A stretch of 64,000 bases of DNA from Prorocentrum cordatum (taxonomy: Eukaryota > Sar > Dinophyceae > Prorocentrales > Prorocentraceae). The notes beneath the pieces are model-generated. The model saw only the letters and a list, made by a program, of their open reading frames with translations. It did not search any database and had not been told where the DNA came from. Both the position numbers and the translations under genes were made by a program. Numbering within the stretch: the first letter of the stretch is position 1; each line of letters opens with the position of its first letter. Positions 12,028 to 23,690 of the stretch are shown one piece after another. The stretch spans positions 1,509,112 through 1,573,111 of the forward strand of contig CAUYUJ010018726.1 of assembly GCA_963575745.1 (NCBI GenBank), written 5' to 3'.

Positions 12028-12375
12028 TGAAACGGGAGGAGGAGGAGGAGGAGGAGGAGGAGGAGGAGGAGGAGGAGGAGGAGGAGGCGCGCGCCAGGAG
12101 GCGCAAGAAACTGAGGCCACCAAGCGGGCTTCCCGGCACCACTTCTGGGGAACTTTCCTCCTCCCACTTCTCCTCCTATTGTGTTTGTTGCGCTGCGCCA
12201 GCAGAGGCTATCGGGCCGCCACGTCATGCCACTGGTGAGGAACCAAGGAAACCCGATTTGCCCTCCCTCCTCCCTTCCTCCTCCTCCTCCACCTCCTCCT
12301 CCTCCTCCTTCTCCTTCTCCTCCCATTCCTCCTCCTTCTCCTCCCATTTCTCCTCCTCCTCCTTCTCCTCTGGCC
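12028..12375. repeat. (GGA)n and later (TCC)n tracts
   Basis: A (GGA)n run occupies about 12028-12087 and a (TCC/TTC)n run about 12265-12375. The complementary purine and pyrimidine tracts 180 bp apart could pair as a hairpin. Confidence 0.85.
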
Positions 12376-12399
12376 TCTCGGAACAACTCCCGATCAGCT

Positions 12400-13300
12400 G
12401 CGGAGCGGTCGGCCAGCACGACCCCCTGCGCCTCGGGCTTCATCGGGATCGAGGTCCTGCCAGGGTCTTGGTGGGCCGAGCGGTCCAGCAGATTGTGCGA
12501 CAGCAGCTTAGCCGAGAGCCGTCGATGGCCGTGCTCTTGTCCCATCGAAAAATGTACCTGGTGCCGCATATGGATCGGTGTCTCCTCGTGGGGGGGCAGT
12601 GGTCAATGCTTGAGGGCAGGATGGTTAGAATCACCTTTGCAGGCTTGTCGGAGCGCCTCAGTTTGCCAGTTGCAGTCGTTATCGTCCTACCGTTTGGCAG
12701 GAGCACCATCAGTATCAAGAGCGGAAGTGGGAGGGAGGGAAGGTGGATGAGGAGACGAATGGGGGAGGGAGAAGGAGGAAGGGAGTAATGGATGGATATG
12801 TAGGGAGAGTGGGGGATGTAAGTTGGGGGAGAGCGGGAGGAAGGACCATGACGAGTGATGGCGAGGGAAGATACGTGAGAGACAGTTGGGGAAAGGAGGA
12901 TCGATCTTCGACGGGGGAAGATTGATGTGGTTGGAGTACAAGTAGGGAGGAAATACAAACGAGAGTCCTGATCAGGACAGCGCGCTCATCCCCGCATGCC
13001 GTTGGCCCCCGAAGCCGATGTGAGCGCGGGCGACTCCAAACCCTGCCGACTAAATCGTTTGAGACAAAATGCCGCGGACAACGATTGCGTTTGAATCGCG
13101 GTGTGTTCTTCATCTGTATGTCTTCCATCGGCTTTCACATATTCCGGTCCGCGGGGAGCGCTAGAGAGGGGCCCAGCTATCAGCCGCGAGGGGAAACCTC
13201 CCGTCGGGCTTCCGTCGCCGGCGTCGGCACCACCTTTCCTCGATTGCCCATTGTCCATCATGCTACAGCCCAGACCCTCGCCGCACGCATTTCTTCGGCA
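12400..13300. other. No gene identified
   Basis: Moderately complex sequence with a purine-rich part (12720-12930). Open frames such as 12440-12958 (-) are serine/proline-rich reflections of that bias. No motif was recognised. Confidence 0.35.
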
Positions 13301-13683
13301 CGTTGTACTCCGAGGGTGCGACGACCGTCAGCTCATCTCCGCCCATTGCGAGCATTTGCTGAAGGTCCGTCGGCCCAGTCGGGTGGCTAAAGTAGGCTGT
13401 CCAGTCCCCTGTGCAACGACGGCGCAGCCGTTGTCGCCAGGCTCGGAGGTGGCTAGGTTACGTCCTGTCTGGCACACAACGCTACGCGTGAGGAGAAAGC
13501 CGGCCAACCTGAAACTGACCCCAGCGTTTCGCATCCCAGGGCTCCACATGCGCAGCCATGCCGGACGACTCCAGCTGCTCGTCAGCACTTGTGGCCACGC
13601 TGGCGCTTGCCTCTCAGGCCGCGTTGCCCACGGCCCAGCCCATGGGGAGGGTTGCCCGAGCTGCCGGCGGGTTGGACATGGCC

Positions 13684-13763
13684 ACGCCGGAGGGCTCCTG
13701 AGGAGGCCCGCCGCCTTCTGAGACGGCCTTCTCCTTCTCACTTCCCCCCAGGCTCGCCGCCGA
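13684..13763 (-). mobile_element. Family B terminal fragment (B1)
   Basis: Matches one end of B2: 'cgccttctgagacggccttc' through to 'ggctcgccgccga'. The opposite TIR was not found. Minus-strand frame 13767-13942 next to it reads GRLAKHVRAIPCPSTDAAQ and PRASLRKTLGTWMFLPIVFV, a coding-like stretch that ends where B1 begins, as if B1 were part of an intron. Confidence 0.55.
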
Positions 13764-14054
13764 CCCTCACCCGTGTGCACGAACACGATGGGCAGAAACA
13801 TCCACGTGCCCAAAGTCTTCCTCAAACTCGCCCTCGGCATCTGAGCCGCATCCGTGCTTGGGCACGGGATGGCCCGCACGTGCTTCGCGAGCCGTCCCGG
13901 CACGCCTGCCAGCCTCGCCCCTCGCAGGGCCTCCGTCCCCACAGAGCACGCGGCGGGCGTCGATCAGAGACATCGGATACAGTGGAAGTCCATGCCAAGA
14001 AACACCCTGCTCGCCTCCAGGCTGCCCTGGATTTCCTGGGTTTCGATGGTTTTG

Positions 14055-15194
14055 CTATGGAAGGCGCGACGTTCCCACTTCCTGGGGTCTCAGGGTTGGG
14101 TTTCTTGTGGAGACGTCTTGCGGTCGAGCTCCTACTGTACAAGCACGTCCCATGACGGGCATCGCCACATTCACAAGTTGCGCGCACTCTCTGTAGCGCT
14201 GCCAGACAGCCGTCGTAAAAAACCTTGCTCGTACCTCGCGCGGTGGCAATCTCCCAATTGAGGCTGCCCACCGCGGTGTTTTTGCCGCCGCGAACGCCGC
14301 CCTCATGCGGAGCACTGCGAATGCTGCGAGCAGCACGGCCAGTGTCGCGTACCAGAGTCGACCTTGCCCTGAATTCGGCGGCGAGCGAGGGGGGGCAGTG
14401 AGAAGGAGAAGGCCTTCTCAGAAGGCTCGAAAGTCCCCCAGCCTTCTGAGAAGTTTTCTAAGCCTTCCCCGAGGACCAAACAACTTCTCAGAAGGCGCGA
14501 GGGCTTCTGAGAAGTCCCGCCGCCTTCTGAGAAGGCCTTCTCATTCTCGTTTCCCCCTCGCTCGCCGCCGATGAATCGCCGCCAACACTAAAATGCTCCA
14601 CGAGCACCTGCAGCGCTGTGGAGACACGGCCGGTGCCCATCACCGTCGTCTGTAGGAGCATCTGCCGCGCCCCCTTTGTGGTCGCGTTCTGAACGCCCTC
14701 GTTGGTCAGGGAGTCGTTCTTCAAACCGGGGCTGGACCTAAACGGTGCTTTGGTCATCTCGTGGGTCGTTTGGTGTTTCGGTTTGTCCTGCGTTCAAGGC
14801 GAAGCGAAGGCCAAACTAGGAAGAACAACAAACAAAACGAAAACGAACAACACCGTTTGGGTTCAGCCCTATTGGTCAGGGAGTCGTTCTTCAGACGTTC
14901 TCCATCAAGAACTCTTCGACCAGCCGCGCCACGTACGGCCGGGCCAGCGGGAGCGTGTGACTCGACGGGAATCCAAACGTCATACGCATCAATCTGCGGA
15001 GCTCCGCGCACCTGTCTTGGATCTGCGCTGTGCTTCCCCTGGCGGCGCCTCCAGCGCCGCACCCGGCGAATCCGGGCGCCGGTGCCGGGGCCCAGCGCCG
15101 AGCGAAGAACTACGCGCAGACCTCCGAAAAGCGATGTTGACGCCGTTGTTGGTTCTTCTATTGGCATTTGGCCCTGCTGCCCGCGACACCACAC
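14055..15194 (-). CDS. Candidate gene of unknown function interrupted by elements J and B2
   Basis: Three open minus-strand segments (14872-15194, 14572-14701, 14055-14369) are separated by two TIR elements. Removing J with one copy of its flanking direct repeat (14702-14871, 170 bp) and B2 with one TSD copy (14370-14571, 202 bp) joins them in one frame of about 255 codons. Text around the first junction reads GERLKNDSLTN, then EGVQNATTKGARQMLLQTTV. After the second junction it reads GDSGQGRLWYATLAVLLAAF, a possible membrane helix. No family recognised. The start and the downstream end are uncertain: a different frame (13822-14271) also looks coding-like, so more introns may exist. Confidence 0.45.
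14375..14571. mobile_element. Family B element B2, 197 bp, TSD TGAAT
   Basis: Ends are TCGGCGGCGAGC and its exact reverse complement GCTCGCCGCCGA. The TIRs continue for about 50 bp with few mismatches and include the palindrome GAAGGCCTTC. It is flanked by a perfect 5 bp duplication, TGAAT, at 14370-14374 and 14572-14576. It has no coding capacity. It lies within an otherwise open minus-strand frame and is probably an intron (introner-like). Confidence 0.85.
14702..14893. mobile_element. Element J, ~148 bp, between 22 bp direct repeats
   Basis: An identical 22 bp sequence occurs at 14702-14723 and 14872-14893. Just inside are inverted arms of about 20 bp: 'ggggctggacctaaacggtg' on the left and the complement of 'caccgtttgggttcagccc' on the right. 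The flanking minus-strand frame continues in phase across the direct repeat. A 22 bp duplication is longer than usual for DNA transposons, so local duplication followed by insertion is an alternative. Confidence 0.6.
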
Positions 15195-15305
15195 CCAGCA
15201 TCCGTCCTCCCTGGCGAGACGCTGCTAGCGGAGCGGTCGTCGCTTTCGTAGTCCTCCCCTTGTGCTCTGTCGGGGTCATGACCACGCCCTTGAAGCCGCT
15301 GCGAG

Positions 15306-15605
15306 CACCTGGGCGACCAGAGCGAGAGAGAGAGAGAGAGACAGAGAGAGTGGGAGGATGGGATGGAGAGATACGAGGAGGGAGAGAGGGATGATTCAGA
15401 ACAGGACGAACGACCGAGGAGGACGAGGATAACGACGAGGATTAGCAGGATCAGGAGAAACAGAGGAACGCGAGTAATTCGCGCGGGGAGAAGGACGACG
15501 AGGATTTGGACCATGATGATGATGAGGGATAGGTTGTAATGCAGGAAGATGGAGGAGGAGGAGGAGGAGGAGGAGGAGGGGAGGAGGAGGGGAGGGAGGC
15601 AGGGG
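15306..15605. repeat. (GA)n and (GGA)n tracts
   Basis: (GA)n at about 15325-15350 and (GGA)n at about 15550-15595, with degenerate purine-rich DNA between and after them to about 15790. No gene seen on the purine-rich stretch. Confidence 0.8.
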
Positions 15606-15860
15606 GAACAGGAAGAGGACGAGTAAGGAGAGGATCAGGAGGGAGAAGGGGGATGCAGGGTGGAACCTCTGGAACACGAGGGGATGCAGGGACGAGGGCG
15701 GGGGGGAGGAGGCAGGAGAGGGCACGTATGTGGGGAGGGTGGACGAGGGGGGAGGAGAACACAGCCAGGGGGAAGAGAAGATGATTTCACGGGGGATGCG
15801 GAACGGGCGCGAGCGGATGAACACACGCATGATGCGGAGGAGCACACGCATGAGGAGCAG

Positions 15861-16300
15861 CTACGCCCCAGACGCCTCGACGTCTCCCTCGGGACCGGCC
15901 CTGCATCCCCACGGCCCCCGGGGGGCCCGGCAATCTGCGCCGTGAAGAAACGCCACGACGGGAGTCGTCGCCCCCCCTTCGGGCCGACTTAGCAGACAAG
16001 CGGGGCCGAGAGCCTCGGTGGTGAGTTCTGTGGATGATGTGATGCTCTCGCTGATGGGCCTGTTTTCCACCACCACCACCACCATAGGTTAGAGGGGTGA
16101 AGGAGGTGGAGGATGAGGAGGAGGAGGAGGAGGAGGAAGAAGAAGAGGGGGAGCAGGACCCCCTCCCCCCTCCAACTTGATGGTGGTGATGGTGGTGGAA
16201 AACAGGCCCATCTCTCGCAGCGTCGGACCCCCCCCGCGGCTCTCAACCAGTGGTGCAGAAGTCTGGCCTGCAGGGGTTCGGCAACGCGCAGAGGGGGGTA
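15861..16300 (-). CDS. Candidate gene of unknown function interrupted by element C1
   Basis: The minus-strand frame upstream of C1 reads RVAEPLQARLLHHWLRAAGG and VRRCE. Downstream it reads SITSSTELTTEALGPACLL and continues to a stop at 15861. Removing C1 plus one 6 bp TSD copy (167 bp) joins these in frame as ...VRRCESITSST.... The composition is unlike the purine-rich noise around it. No domain recognised. The 5' limit is unknown; upstream the frame runs into a proline-rich stretch near 16320. Confidence 0.45.
16052..16212. mobile_element. Family C element C1, 161 bp, TSD TCTCGC
   Basis: Left end TGATGGGCCTGTTTTCCACC, right end the complement (GGTGGAAAACAGGCCCATC). The sub-terminal (CCA)n and (TGG)n arms also pair. 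The core is a (GGA)n tract, so the single strand would fold into a hairpin with a purine loop. A 6 bp duplication, TCTCGC, flanks it (16046-16051 and 16213-16218; 5 bp CTCGC if the element is taken one base longer). Confidence 0.85.
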
Positions 16301-16499
16301 GGGGGAGGGGGGAGAGCGGACTTCGAGGCGGGAGGATATCTGGACAGGTCGTGGAGGGTGAGAGGGTCCGCCGCGTGCGTGAGGCCCCGGTGAGCCGCTG
16401 TAGGTGTGGCCACCCTCCGTTGCTTTAGTTTAATTCGTCGCGGCGTGCCCCGCTTTGACTGGACTCGACGCCGGCGCGCTCGCCCGCGGCCGCTGACTA

Positions 16500-17510
16500 A
16501 ACAGTGTCTTCGCAATGCAGTCTTCAGGGTGCACTGCTAGCGTGCGCTAGCGCCTGGTAGTCGAAGGGACACCGCCCATCTAGCGACGACCAGCGACGAC
16601 GAGGACCGACTTGGCGCAACACTGGCGCCGGCCAGCGTCGATCCCCGAGGGCCAGCAAGGTGGTATATGAGGCTCCCTTGCGTTGCTCGGGCCGAACGAG
16701 AAAGGGGGGACAGGGAAAGGGGGGGTCACGAAATCTGCTGGATGCAGCTGATTTCGGCCCCGCCGCCGGGCCCATTCCTCGGGCCATGGGCGCGCGCTGG
16801 CGCCTGGAGGTGCTGGGAAATCAGCTACGCGAGCTGATTCTCTACCCTACACTGTGCTATCCCCCCATTCCGTTCCCCCCGAGTTGCCACCGAAGGGGGA
16901 GGCGCACGGGAACCTCGGCAGCGGAGGTGGCCGCCCCGCTCCGCAGCGGCACCGCGCCAGGGCCCCGCCCCCGCCCCGCGCCGCGCGCCCGACCGGCCGG
17001 CCACCTTCGCGCCGGCGCGGCGCGGGCGGGCACGGCGCCGCCTCCTCTTGGAGTCGGCTGGGGGTCCGAGGTGGCCCGGCACTGGCGCGGGCCAGCAGGA
17101 AGGGGGGGGAGAGACCCGAGGTTCAGGGACCGAGGCAGTCCTTTCAAATTTTGGGCCTCGGGCGGCCGTTGTCGGGCCCTGGGGCCGTCGAGCACGGATC
17201 CGGATTGCAGAAAGCTCGCCGGAGGAACCCCAGAAGGGGTCGGGGACGGGTTTTGCACGGATTTGGCTTCATCCCTCCTTCTTGCCGATGCTCTGGGATC
17301 CCAACCAGCCAGTTCACGCCCCCTGGCTGCCTCCAAGCTTCCTCTCCTCGAGTAACAAAGCATTTCATGACCAGACACTTCTGGAGCTCCGCGCGGATTG
17401 CTCGGATCGGCGCGGGGCTCCCCCCGGCGGCGCCGCCCTTGGCGCGCTAGGGAGGGGGCTCCGCGCGCAACGGAGGGGGTGAGTCGCTGACCCAAGACAT
17501 CTGCGCGGAC
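16500..17510. other. GC-rich, no gene identified
   Basis: Long frames on both strands lack motifs. A short stretch near 16788 (+) reads MGARWRLEVLGNQLRELIL, helical in character, and a weakly similar DNA stretch lies at 52660-52700, but no gene boundary is evident. Confidence 0.3.
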
Positions 17511-17513
17511 CTC

Positions 17514-17711
17514 AGATCAGGCGATCGCAAACATGGATTAAGGGGGCGCGGATTAGCGACGGGTCCCGTTTCCATGGGAAATCGCGGATTTCCGCCACCG
17601 ACCGAGGCGGCACCGGCCGCATTTTGGGGAGGGCACCTCCCCCGATCCATGGATTTGGGGACCGCGCGCCAAATCAATGGATCGCTGATCCATGTTTGCG
17701 CGCCCCCGATC
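17514..17711. mobile_element. Possible TIR element L
   Basis: Inverted copies of CGCAAACATGGAT lie at 17526-17538 and 17688-17700, with further partial pairing outward (gatcagg / cccgatc). No clear TSD. Spacing (~198 bp) is like the other elements here. Confidence 0.35.
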
Positions 17712-17861
17712 AGAAGAGAGATTGTGTTTATGCCATCTTTTGTTCCTCTATACAGGAGGCCCCGCGTTGGGACAGAAGTCCAGGGCCGGGAGCTTGGCCG
17801 CAGGGCAGGCGCACTCCCGGGGTAGCCCGCGCTGCCCACCCGCTGGCGTATCGCCGCGGAC

Positions 17862-17984
17862 ATGGAGGATGCGGGCACCACGCACATGGCGCAGCTGAGT
17901 GACATGGACCAGTTCATGATCCCGGGGGCGGCTGGCGTCACTCTCCGCCCCAGTCCAACCTCTCCTTCGACCTTCGGTGGATGA
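17862..17984 (+). CDS. Short ORF or first exon, unknown
   Basis: ATG at 17862 opens 40 codons, MEDAGTTHMAQLSDMDQFMI and on to a stop. It is preceded at 17755 by a good acceptor (pyrimidine tract plus TACAG), which in a dinoflagellate could be a spliced-leader or cis acceptor. An in-frame stop lies upstream at 17820. A (TCC)n tract follows directly. No family recognised. Confidence 0.25.
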   Translation: MEDAGTTHMAQLSDMDQFMIPGAAGVTLRPSPTSPSTFGG

Positions 17985-17995
17985 GGAGGGCGACT

Positions 17996-18095
17996 CCTCC
18001 TCCTCCTCCTCCTCCTCCTCCTCCTCCTCCTCCTTGTCCTCCTCGTCCTCCTCCAGCTCTTCCCCTTCTTCCTCCTCTATCTTCCCTTATAGATA
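17996..18095. repeat. (TCC)n microsatellite
   Basis: About 75 bp of TCC triplets followed by degenerate pyrimidines. Confidence 0.9.
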
Positions 18096-18179
18096 ACTCC
18101 CCCCTGTCGACCCACCCGACGTGCTCGGCAGGCAGGGTCAGGCGTTTCGCCCAGCTAAATGGTTGGTCTTGAAAAACTT

Positions 18180-18370
18180 GCGGCCTGTGCCGCCTGGTGG
18201 GCCCCCTCGGGGGCGCCCCACACTGGAGGGCATGCCCAGGTTGCGCTATGTTGCCGCCCGTGCCGCCTTATGGGCGCCTCGTGGGCGCCCCTTTCGCTGC
18301 GGGGTCTGCTGAGGTTGTGCCACGTTGCCGCCTCGTGGGCGCCTCGTGGGCGCCACATGCTCTGCGCATA
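18180..18370. repeat. Short GC-rich repeat ('gtgggcgcctcgtgggcgcc')
   Basis: Three to four imperfect copies of a 50-60 bp phrase containing 'gccgcctcgtgggcgcc' and 'tgcc..gttgccgcc'. Confidence 0.6.
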
Positions 18371-18539
18371 CACGGCGTAGATGTCTCCACATAGTTTGCA
18401 CCGCCCATACGTCATGCCGTATCCCCACATATCCGTAAGGGCTTCGCCCCCATGCCGCCGGCCCCACGCTCTTAGAGTGGGACGTGCCAGAGCTTTGTTG
18501 GGATGACTGGACGCTAACGTGAAGCAAAGTCGGGATTTT

Positions 18540-19262
18540 ACGCGAGGGCCAGTAATACTTTACAACGGTGTATGGCTTCGGTGGCGCGAATATCAGGTCA
18601 TTTACAACGGTTTGCTGTTTCGGAGACGCGATCATTGCATAATTTACTAGGTTTGTAGCTTCGGGAACGCAACTATTGTGTAATTTACGATGGCTTATGG
18701 CCTCGGGGACGCGAATATGGTATAACTTGCGAGGGTTTGCGGCCAGACGAGAATATTGTATAATTTGCGAGGGTTTGTGGCCTCAGGGGACGCAAGCATG
18801 GTGTAAGTTACGAAGGTTTATGGCCCTGGGGACGCCAATGCTAAATACTTTGAAACGGTTTATGGCTCCGGGGGCGCGATTATCATGTAAGTTATTAGGG
18901 GTTGGCGTCGGGGACGCGTACGAATATTTCGCAAGTTTTGAAGGCGTATGGCTTCGGGGCGCGCGAATCTTGCAGAACTTACGATGGTTTACGGCCTCGA
19001 GGACGCAACCATTGCGTATGTTACGAGGTTGTATTGTTTCGGGGACGCGAATCTTGTCATTATACAAAGGTGTATGGCCTCGGGGGCGCGAATTCTGTAT
19101 AATTTATCAGGGCTTATGGCTTCGGGGACTCGAATATTGCGTAGTGTACCAGTTTATGGCTTCGGGGACCCGAATATTGTGTAACTTACAAGGGTTCATG
19201 GCCTCGGGGACGCGAATCTGACGTAACCTACTAGGGATTATGGCCCCGAGGACGCGAATATG
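18540..19262. repeat. Tandem array, ~50 bp unit
   Basis: About fourteen imperfect copies of 'ggcttcggggacgcgaat' plus 'attgtgtaatttacgagg' spacers. A smaller block of the same unit is at 35385-35580. Spurious frames across it repeat the same peptide. Confidence 0.85.
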
Positions 19263-19264
19263 AC

Positions 19265-19412
19265 GCATTTTCCCGGAAAGGGCTGAGGCCCAGGGTTCTC
19301 TTTTTCCCGGAAAGGGCTCCGTCCCAGGGTTCTCTTTTAGTTCCCGGAAACGGCTGAGGCCCAGGGTTCTCTTTTAGTTCCCGGAAAGGGCTGAGGCCCA
19401 GGGTTCTCTTTC
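19265..19412. repeat. 'cccggaaagggctgaggccc' repeat, four copies
   Basis: Four near-identical copies of about 40 bp, each ending 'agggttctctttt'; a single copy recurs near 22565-22605. Confidence 0.85.
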
Positions 19413-22400
19413 AGTTGGTTTGCCACCAGTTTTGACTTGAAGGGGGCCGGCGGAATTATTTTGTCATAAAATACGAGGTCGAAGAGGGCCGGCGGAATTA
19501 TTTTTGAGGATATCTCGAGCGAAACGCTTATTTTTCAGAATTTGTTGAGGATGTCTCGAGCGAAACGCTTGTTTTGTGTTATAGAATGTCCTCTCCTGGG
19601 GACCAGAATTCAGAGGATCTTTCAAGTGAAATGCTTGTTTTCACGTGGTCTTGAGGATGTCTCGAGCGAGACGCTTGGTTTCACGCCTCCAGGTTGCTCA
19701 GGCAGAGGTCTAGCGCTAGGATTTGTTGAGGATGTCTCTAGCGAGACGCTTGGTTTCACGCGTCCTCGCCGCCCAGGCGGATGTCTAGCATGAGGATGTG
19801 TTGAGGAAGTCTCGATCCAGATGTCTGTTTGCTCGTGTCCAGGTTGCCCAGGCGGATGCCCAGCATGAGGATGGGTTGAGAATGTCTCGAGAGATACTCT
19901 TATGTTCACGTGTTCAGGTCGCCCAGGCGGATGTCTGACATGAAGATGTGTTGAGGATGTATCGAGCGAGACGTTTGCTTTCGCGTGTACAGGTCGCCCA
20001 GGCGGATGTCTAGAATGAGGAGGTGTTGAACACGTCTCGAGCGAAACGCTTGTTTTCACGTGCCCAGGTCACCCAGGCGGACGTCTCACATGAAGATGTG
20101 TTGAGGATGTCTCGAGCGAACCACTTGTTTTCACGTGTCCAGTTCGCCCAGGCGGATGTCTAGCATGAGAATGTGTTGAGGATGTGTTGAGCGAAACGCT
20201 TGTTTTCACGTGTCCAGGTCGCTCAGGCGGATGTCTAGCATGAGGATGTTGACAGGATGTCTTGAGGGAAACGCTTGTGCCCAGCACGTTCCGTAGCGTG
20301 TCCCCTTGGCACGTCCCGCGGTGCGTTCCCATGCGACGTTCCGCGGCGCGTCCTCCTGGCATGTTCCCTTGTCAAGTAGCGTTTCGGCAGCTACTATGTG
20401 TTCAGGCAGCTCGAGCTCACGATCCAGATCAGTCAGTTCGGTCAGGACTCAGATGCAAAGGAGGACTCGATCCACAACGCTATATAGAGCACAATCGCGG
20501 CATGGCACATCGCCATTCAATTGGCACATCCCGTGGCACATCCATTGGCACGTTCCGTAGCGCGTCCCCTTGGCACGTCCCGCGGTGCGTCCCCATGGCA
20601 CGTCGCCTGGCGCGTCCCTGGGGACGTTCCGCGGCGCGTCCTCCTGGCATGTTCCCCTGTCAATTGGCTCTGGGGCAGCTACTGTGTGCTCAGGCAGCTC
20701 GAGCTTGAGATCCAGATCAGTTCGGTCACGACTCGGATGCAACGGAGGACTCGATCCACAACGCTATAAATCACAATCTCGGCATGACACATCGCAATTT
20801 AGCACGGCGCAGTTCAGCACAGCCCTCGGCTGGGTACAACAAGATCGATACACTCCGCATTGCATTTGCCCGTCACCCAATCAGGTGTCTTTGAAAACGT
20901 TGCCATGCGTTGCATGTCTATATTCCTTTCCGGGTTCGTGGGTCGATCATGTTGGTTTACCCCCGGTTTTGACTTGAAGGGGGCCGGCGGAACTATGTGC
21001 GATAAATAACGAAGTCGAAGAGGGCCGGCGGAATTATGTGTAAGGATATCTCGAGCGAAACGCTTGTTTTTCAGAATTTGTTGAGGATGTCTCTAGCGAA
21101 ACGCTTGTTTTGTGTTATAGAATGTCCTCTCCTGGGGACCAGAATTCAGAGGATCTTTCAAGTGAAATGCTTGTTTTCACGTGGTCTTGAGGATGTCTCG
21201 AGCGAGACGCTTGGTTTCACGCCTCCAGGTTGCCCAGACAGATGTCTAGCATGAGGATTTGTTGAGGATGTCCCGAACCAGAGGCTTTTTTTCACGTGTC
21301 CAGGTCGCCCAGGCGGATGTCTAGCATGAGGATGTGTCGAGGAAGTCTGGATCGAGGCGCTTGTTTGCACGTGTCCAGGCTGCCCAGGCGGATGTCTAGC
21401 ATGAGGATGTGTTGAGAACGTCTTCAGCGAAACGCGTGTTTTCACGTGTCCAGGTCTCCCAGGGACAGCACAGCCCTCGGCACGGTACATCAATATCGAT
21501 ACCTTCAGCATTGCAGCCTGGCATGTTGCCTGGCACGTTCTGCGGAGCGTTCCGTGGCGAGTCCCCCTGGCACGTCGCGCGGTGCACGTCCATTGGCACG
21601 TTCCGTAGCGCGTCCCCGTGGCACGTCCCGCGGTGCGTGCCCATGGCACGTCCCCTGGCACGTCGCCTGGCGCGTCCCTTGGGACGTTCCGCGGCGCGTC
21701 CTCCTGGCATGTCCCCCTGTCGATTAGTTCTGGTGCAGCTACCATCTGCTCAGGCAGCTCGAGCTTAAGATCCAGATCAGTTCGGTCAGGACTCGGATGC
21801 CAGGGAGGACTCGATCCACAACGCTATATATATATATATATAGAGCACAATCGCGGCATGGCACATCGCAGTTCAGCACGGCGTAGCACAGCACAGCCGT
21901 CGACACGGTACATCAAGATCGATACACTCAACATTGCATTTGGGCACGTTCCTTGGCGCGTTCCGTGGCGAGTCCGCCTGGCACGTCGCGCGGCGCGCCC
22001 CCTGGCGCGTCCCGCGGCACGTCCATTGGCACGTTCCGTAGCGCGTCCCCTTGGCACGTCCCGCGGTGCGTGCCCATGGCACGCCCCCTGGCACGTCGCC
22101 TGGCGCGCCCCTTGGGACGTTCCGCGGCGCGTCCTCCTGGCATGCCCCCTCTGTCGATTAGTTCTGGGGCAGCTACCATCTGGTCAGGAAGCTCGAGCTT
22201 AAGATCCAGATCAGTTCGGTCAGGACTCGGGTGCCAGGGAGGACTTGATCCACAACGCTATATAGAGCACAATCGCGGCATGGCACATCGCAGTTCAGCA
22301 CGGCGTAGCACAGCACAGCCCTCGGCACAGTATTTCAGGATCGATCCATTCAGCATTGCATGTGCCCGTCGCCCAATCAGGTGTCTTTGAAACGTTGCCA

Positions 22401-22984
22401 TGCCTGACATTTCTATATTCCTTTCCGGGTTCGTGGGTCGATCATGTAGTTGGTTTACCCCCGGTTTTGATTTCAAGGGGGCCGGCGGAATTATTCTGTG
22501 ATAAATGACGGGTTTGAAGGAGGCTGGCGGAATTATTTTCGAGGATGTCTCGAGCGAAACGCTTTTTTTCCCCGGAAAGGGCGTAGGCCCAGGGTTCTCT
22601 TCTAGCTATTTACCCCCGGGTCTGACGGGAAGAGGGCCGGCGGATTTCTTTTGCGATAAATAACGAGTGGGAAGAGGGCCGGCGAATTAAAATGTCAGGA
22701 TGTACCTAGCGAAACGCTTGATTTTCATAATTTGTTGAGGATGTCTCGAACGAAACGCTTGCTTTGTGTTATAGATTGTCCTCTCCTGGGGACCTGAATT
22801 TGTTGAGGATCTCTCAGGTGAAATGCTTGTTTTTCCCAACCCTCCTGCGTTGGGTACGCGTTTTGAATAGAGCACTGCGGTCTCCGTTCTCCTCCTCCCG
22901 CCCCCCCCCTGTCTTCCCTCCTCCTCTCCTCTCTTGCTTGCCTTCTCCTCCTCTCTTCGCTCCTCCTCTTCTCTTTTCTTGCCT

Positions 22985-23690
22985 TTCACGTCATCCCTGG
23001 CGGGCTGCGATCTGCGGAACTGTCACCACTTTCGAGGGCTGCTGGTGGGTCCAGCGGAGTGAGGCACCACGGGGACTCAGATTAGATCTCGCCATCCCTG
23101 GGGGGGGGGGCTGCGATCTGTGAAACTGTCGCCACTTTCGAGGGCTGCTGGTGGGTCCAGCGGAGTGAGGCACCACGGGGGCTCAGATTAGACCTCGCCA
23201 TCCCTGGGGGGGGCTGCGATCTGTGAAACTGTCACCACTTTCGGAGGCTGCTGGTGGGTCCAGCGGAGTGAGGCACCACGGGGACTCAGATTAGACCTCG
23301 CCATCTCTGGGGGGCTGCGATCTGTGAAACTGTCGCCACTTTCGAGGGCTGCTGGTGGGTCCAGCGGAGTGAGGCACCACGGGGACTCAGATTAGACCTC
23401 GCCATCTCTGGGGGGCTGCGATCTGTGAAACTGTCGCCACTTTCGAGGGTTGCTGGTGGGTCCAGCGGAGTGAGGCACCACGGGGACTCAGATTAGACCT
23501 CGCCATCCCTGTGTGAAACTGTCGCCACTTTCGAGGCTGCTGGTGGGTCCAGCGGAGTGAGGCACCACGGGGACTCAGATTAGACCTCGCCACCCCTGGG
23601 CGGCTGCGATCTGTGAAACTGTCGCCACTTTCGAGGGCTGCTGGTGGGTGGCCAGCGGAGTGAGGCACCACGGGGACTCAGATTCTGACC
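22985..23690. repeat. Tandem array, ~104 bp unit, seven copies
   Basis: 'gcaccacggggactcagatt' recurs at about 23063, 23167, 23272, 23376, 23473, 23561 and 23666. The copies are nearly identical apart from G-run length, which implies recent amplification or homogenisation. Confidence 0.9.

Noticed and set aside
21827-21842. 'ctatatatatatatatag' as a TATA promoter
   Set aside because: Part of a repeated satellite block with variable TA number; dinoflagellate promoters generally lack a TATA box.
19500-23690. Regularly spaced repeats resembling a CRISPR array
   Set aside because: Spacers are also repetitive, units are 76-104 bp and diverged, and there are no cas genes; these are eukaryotic tandem repeats.
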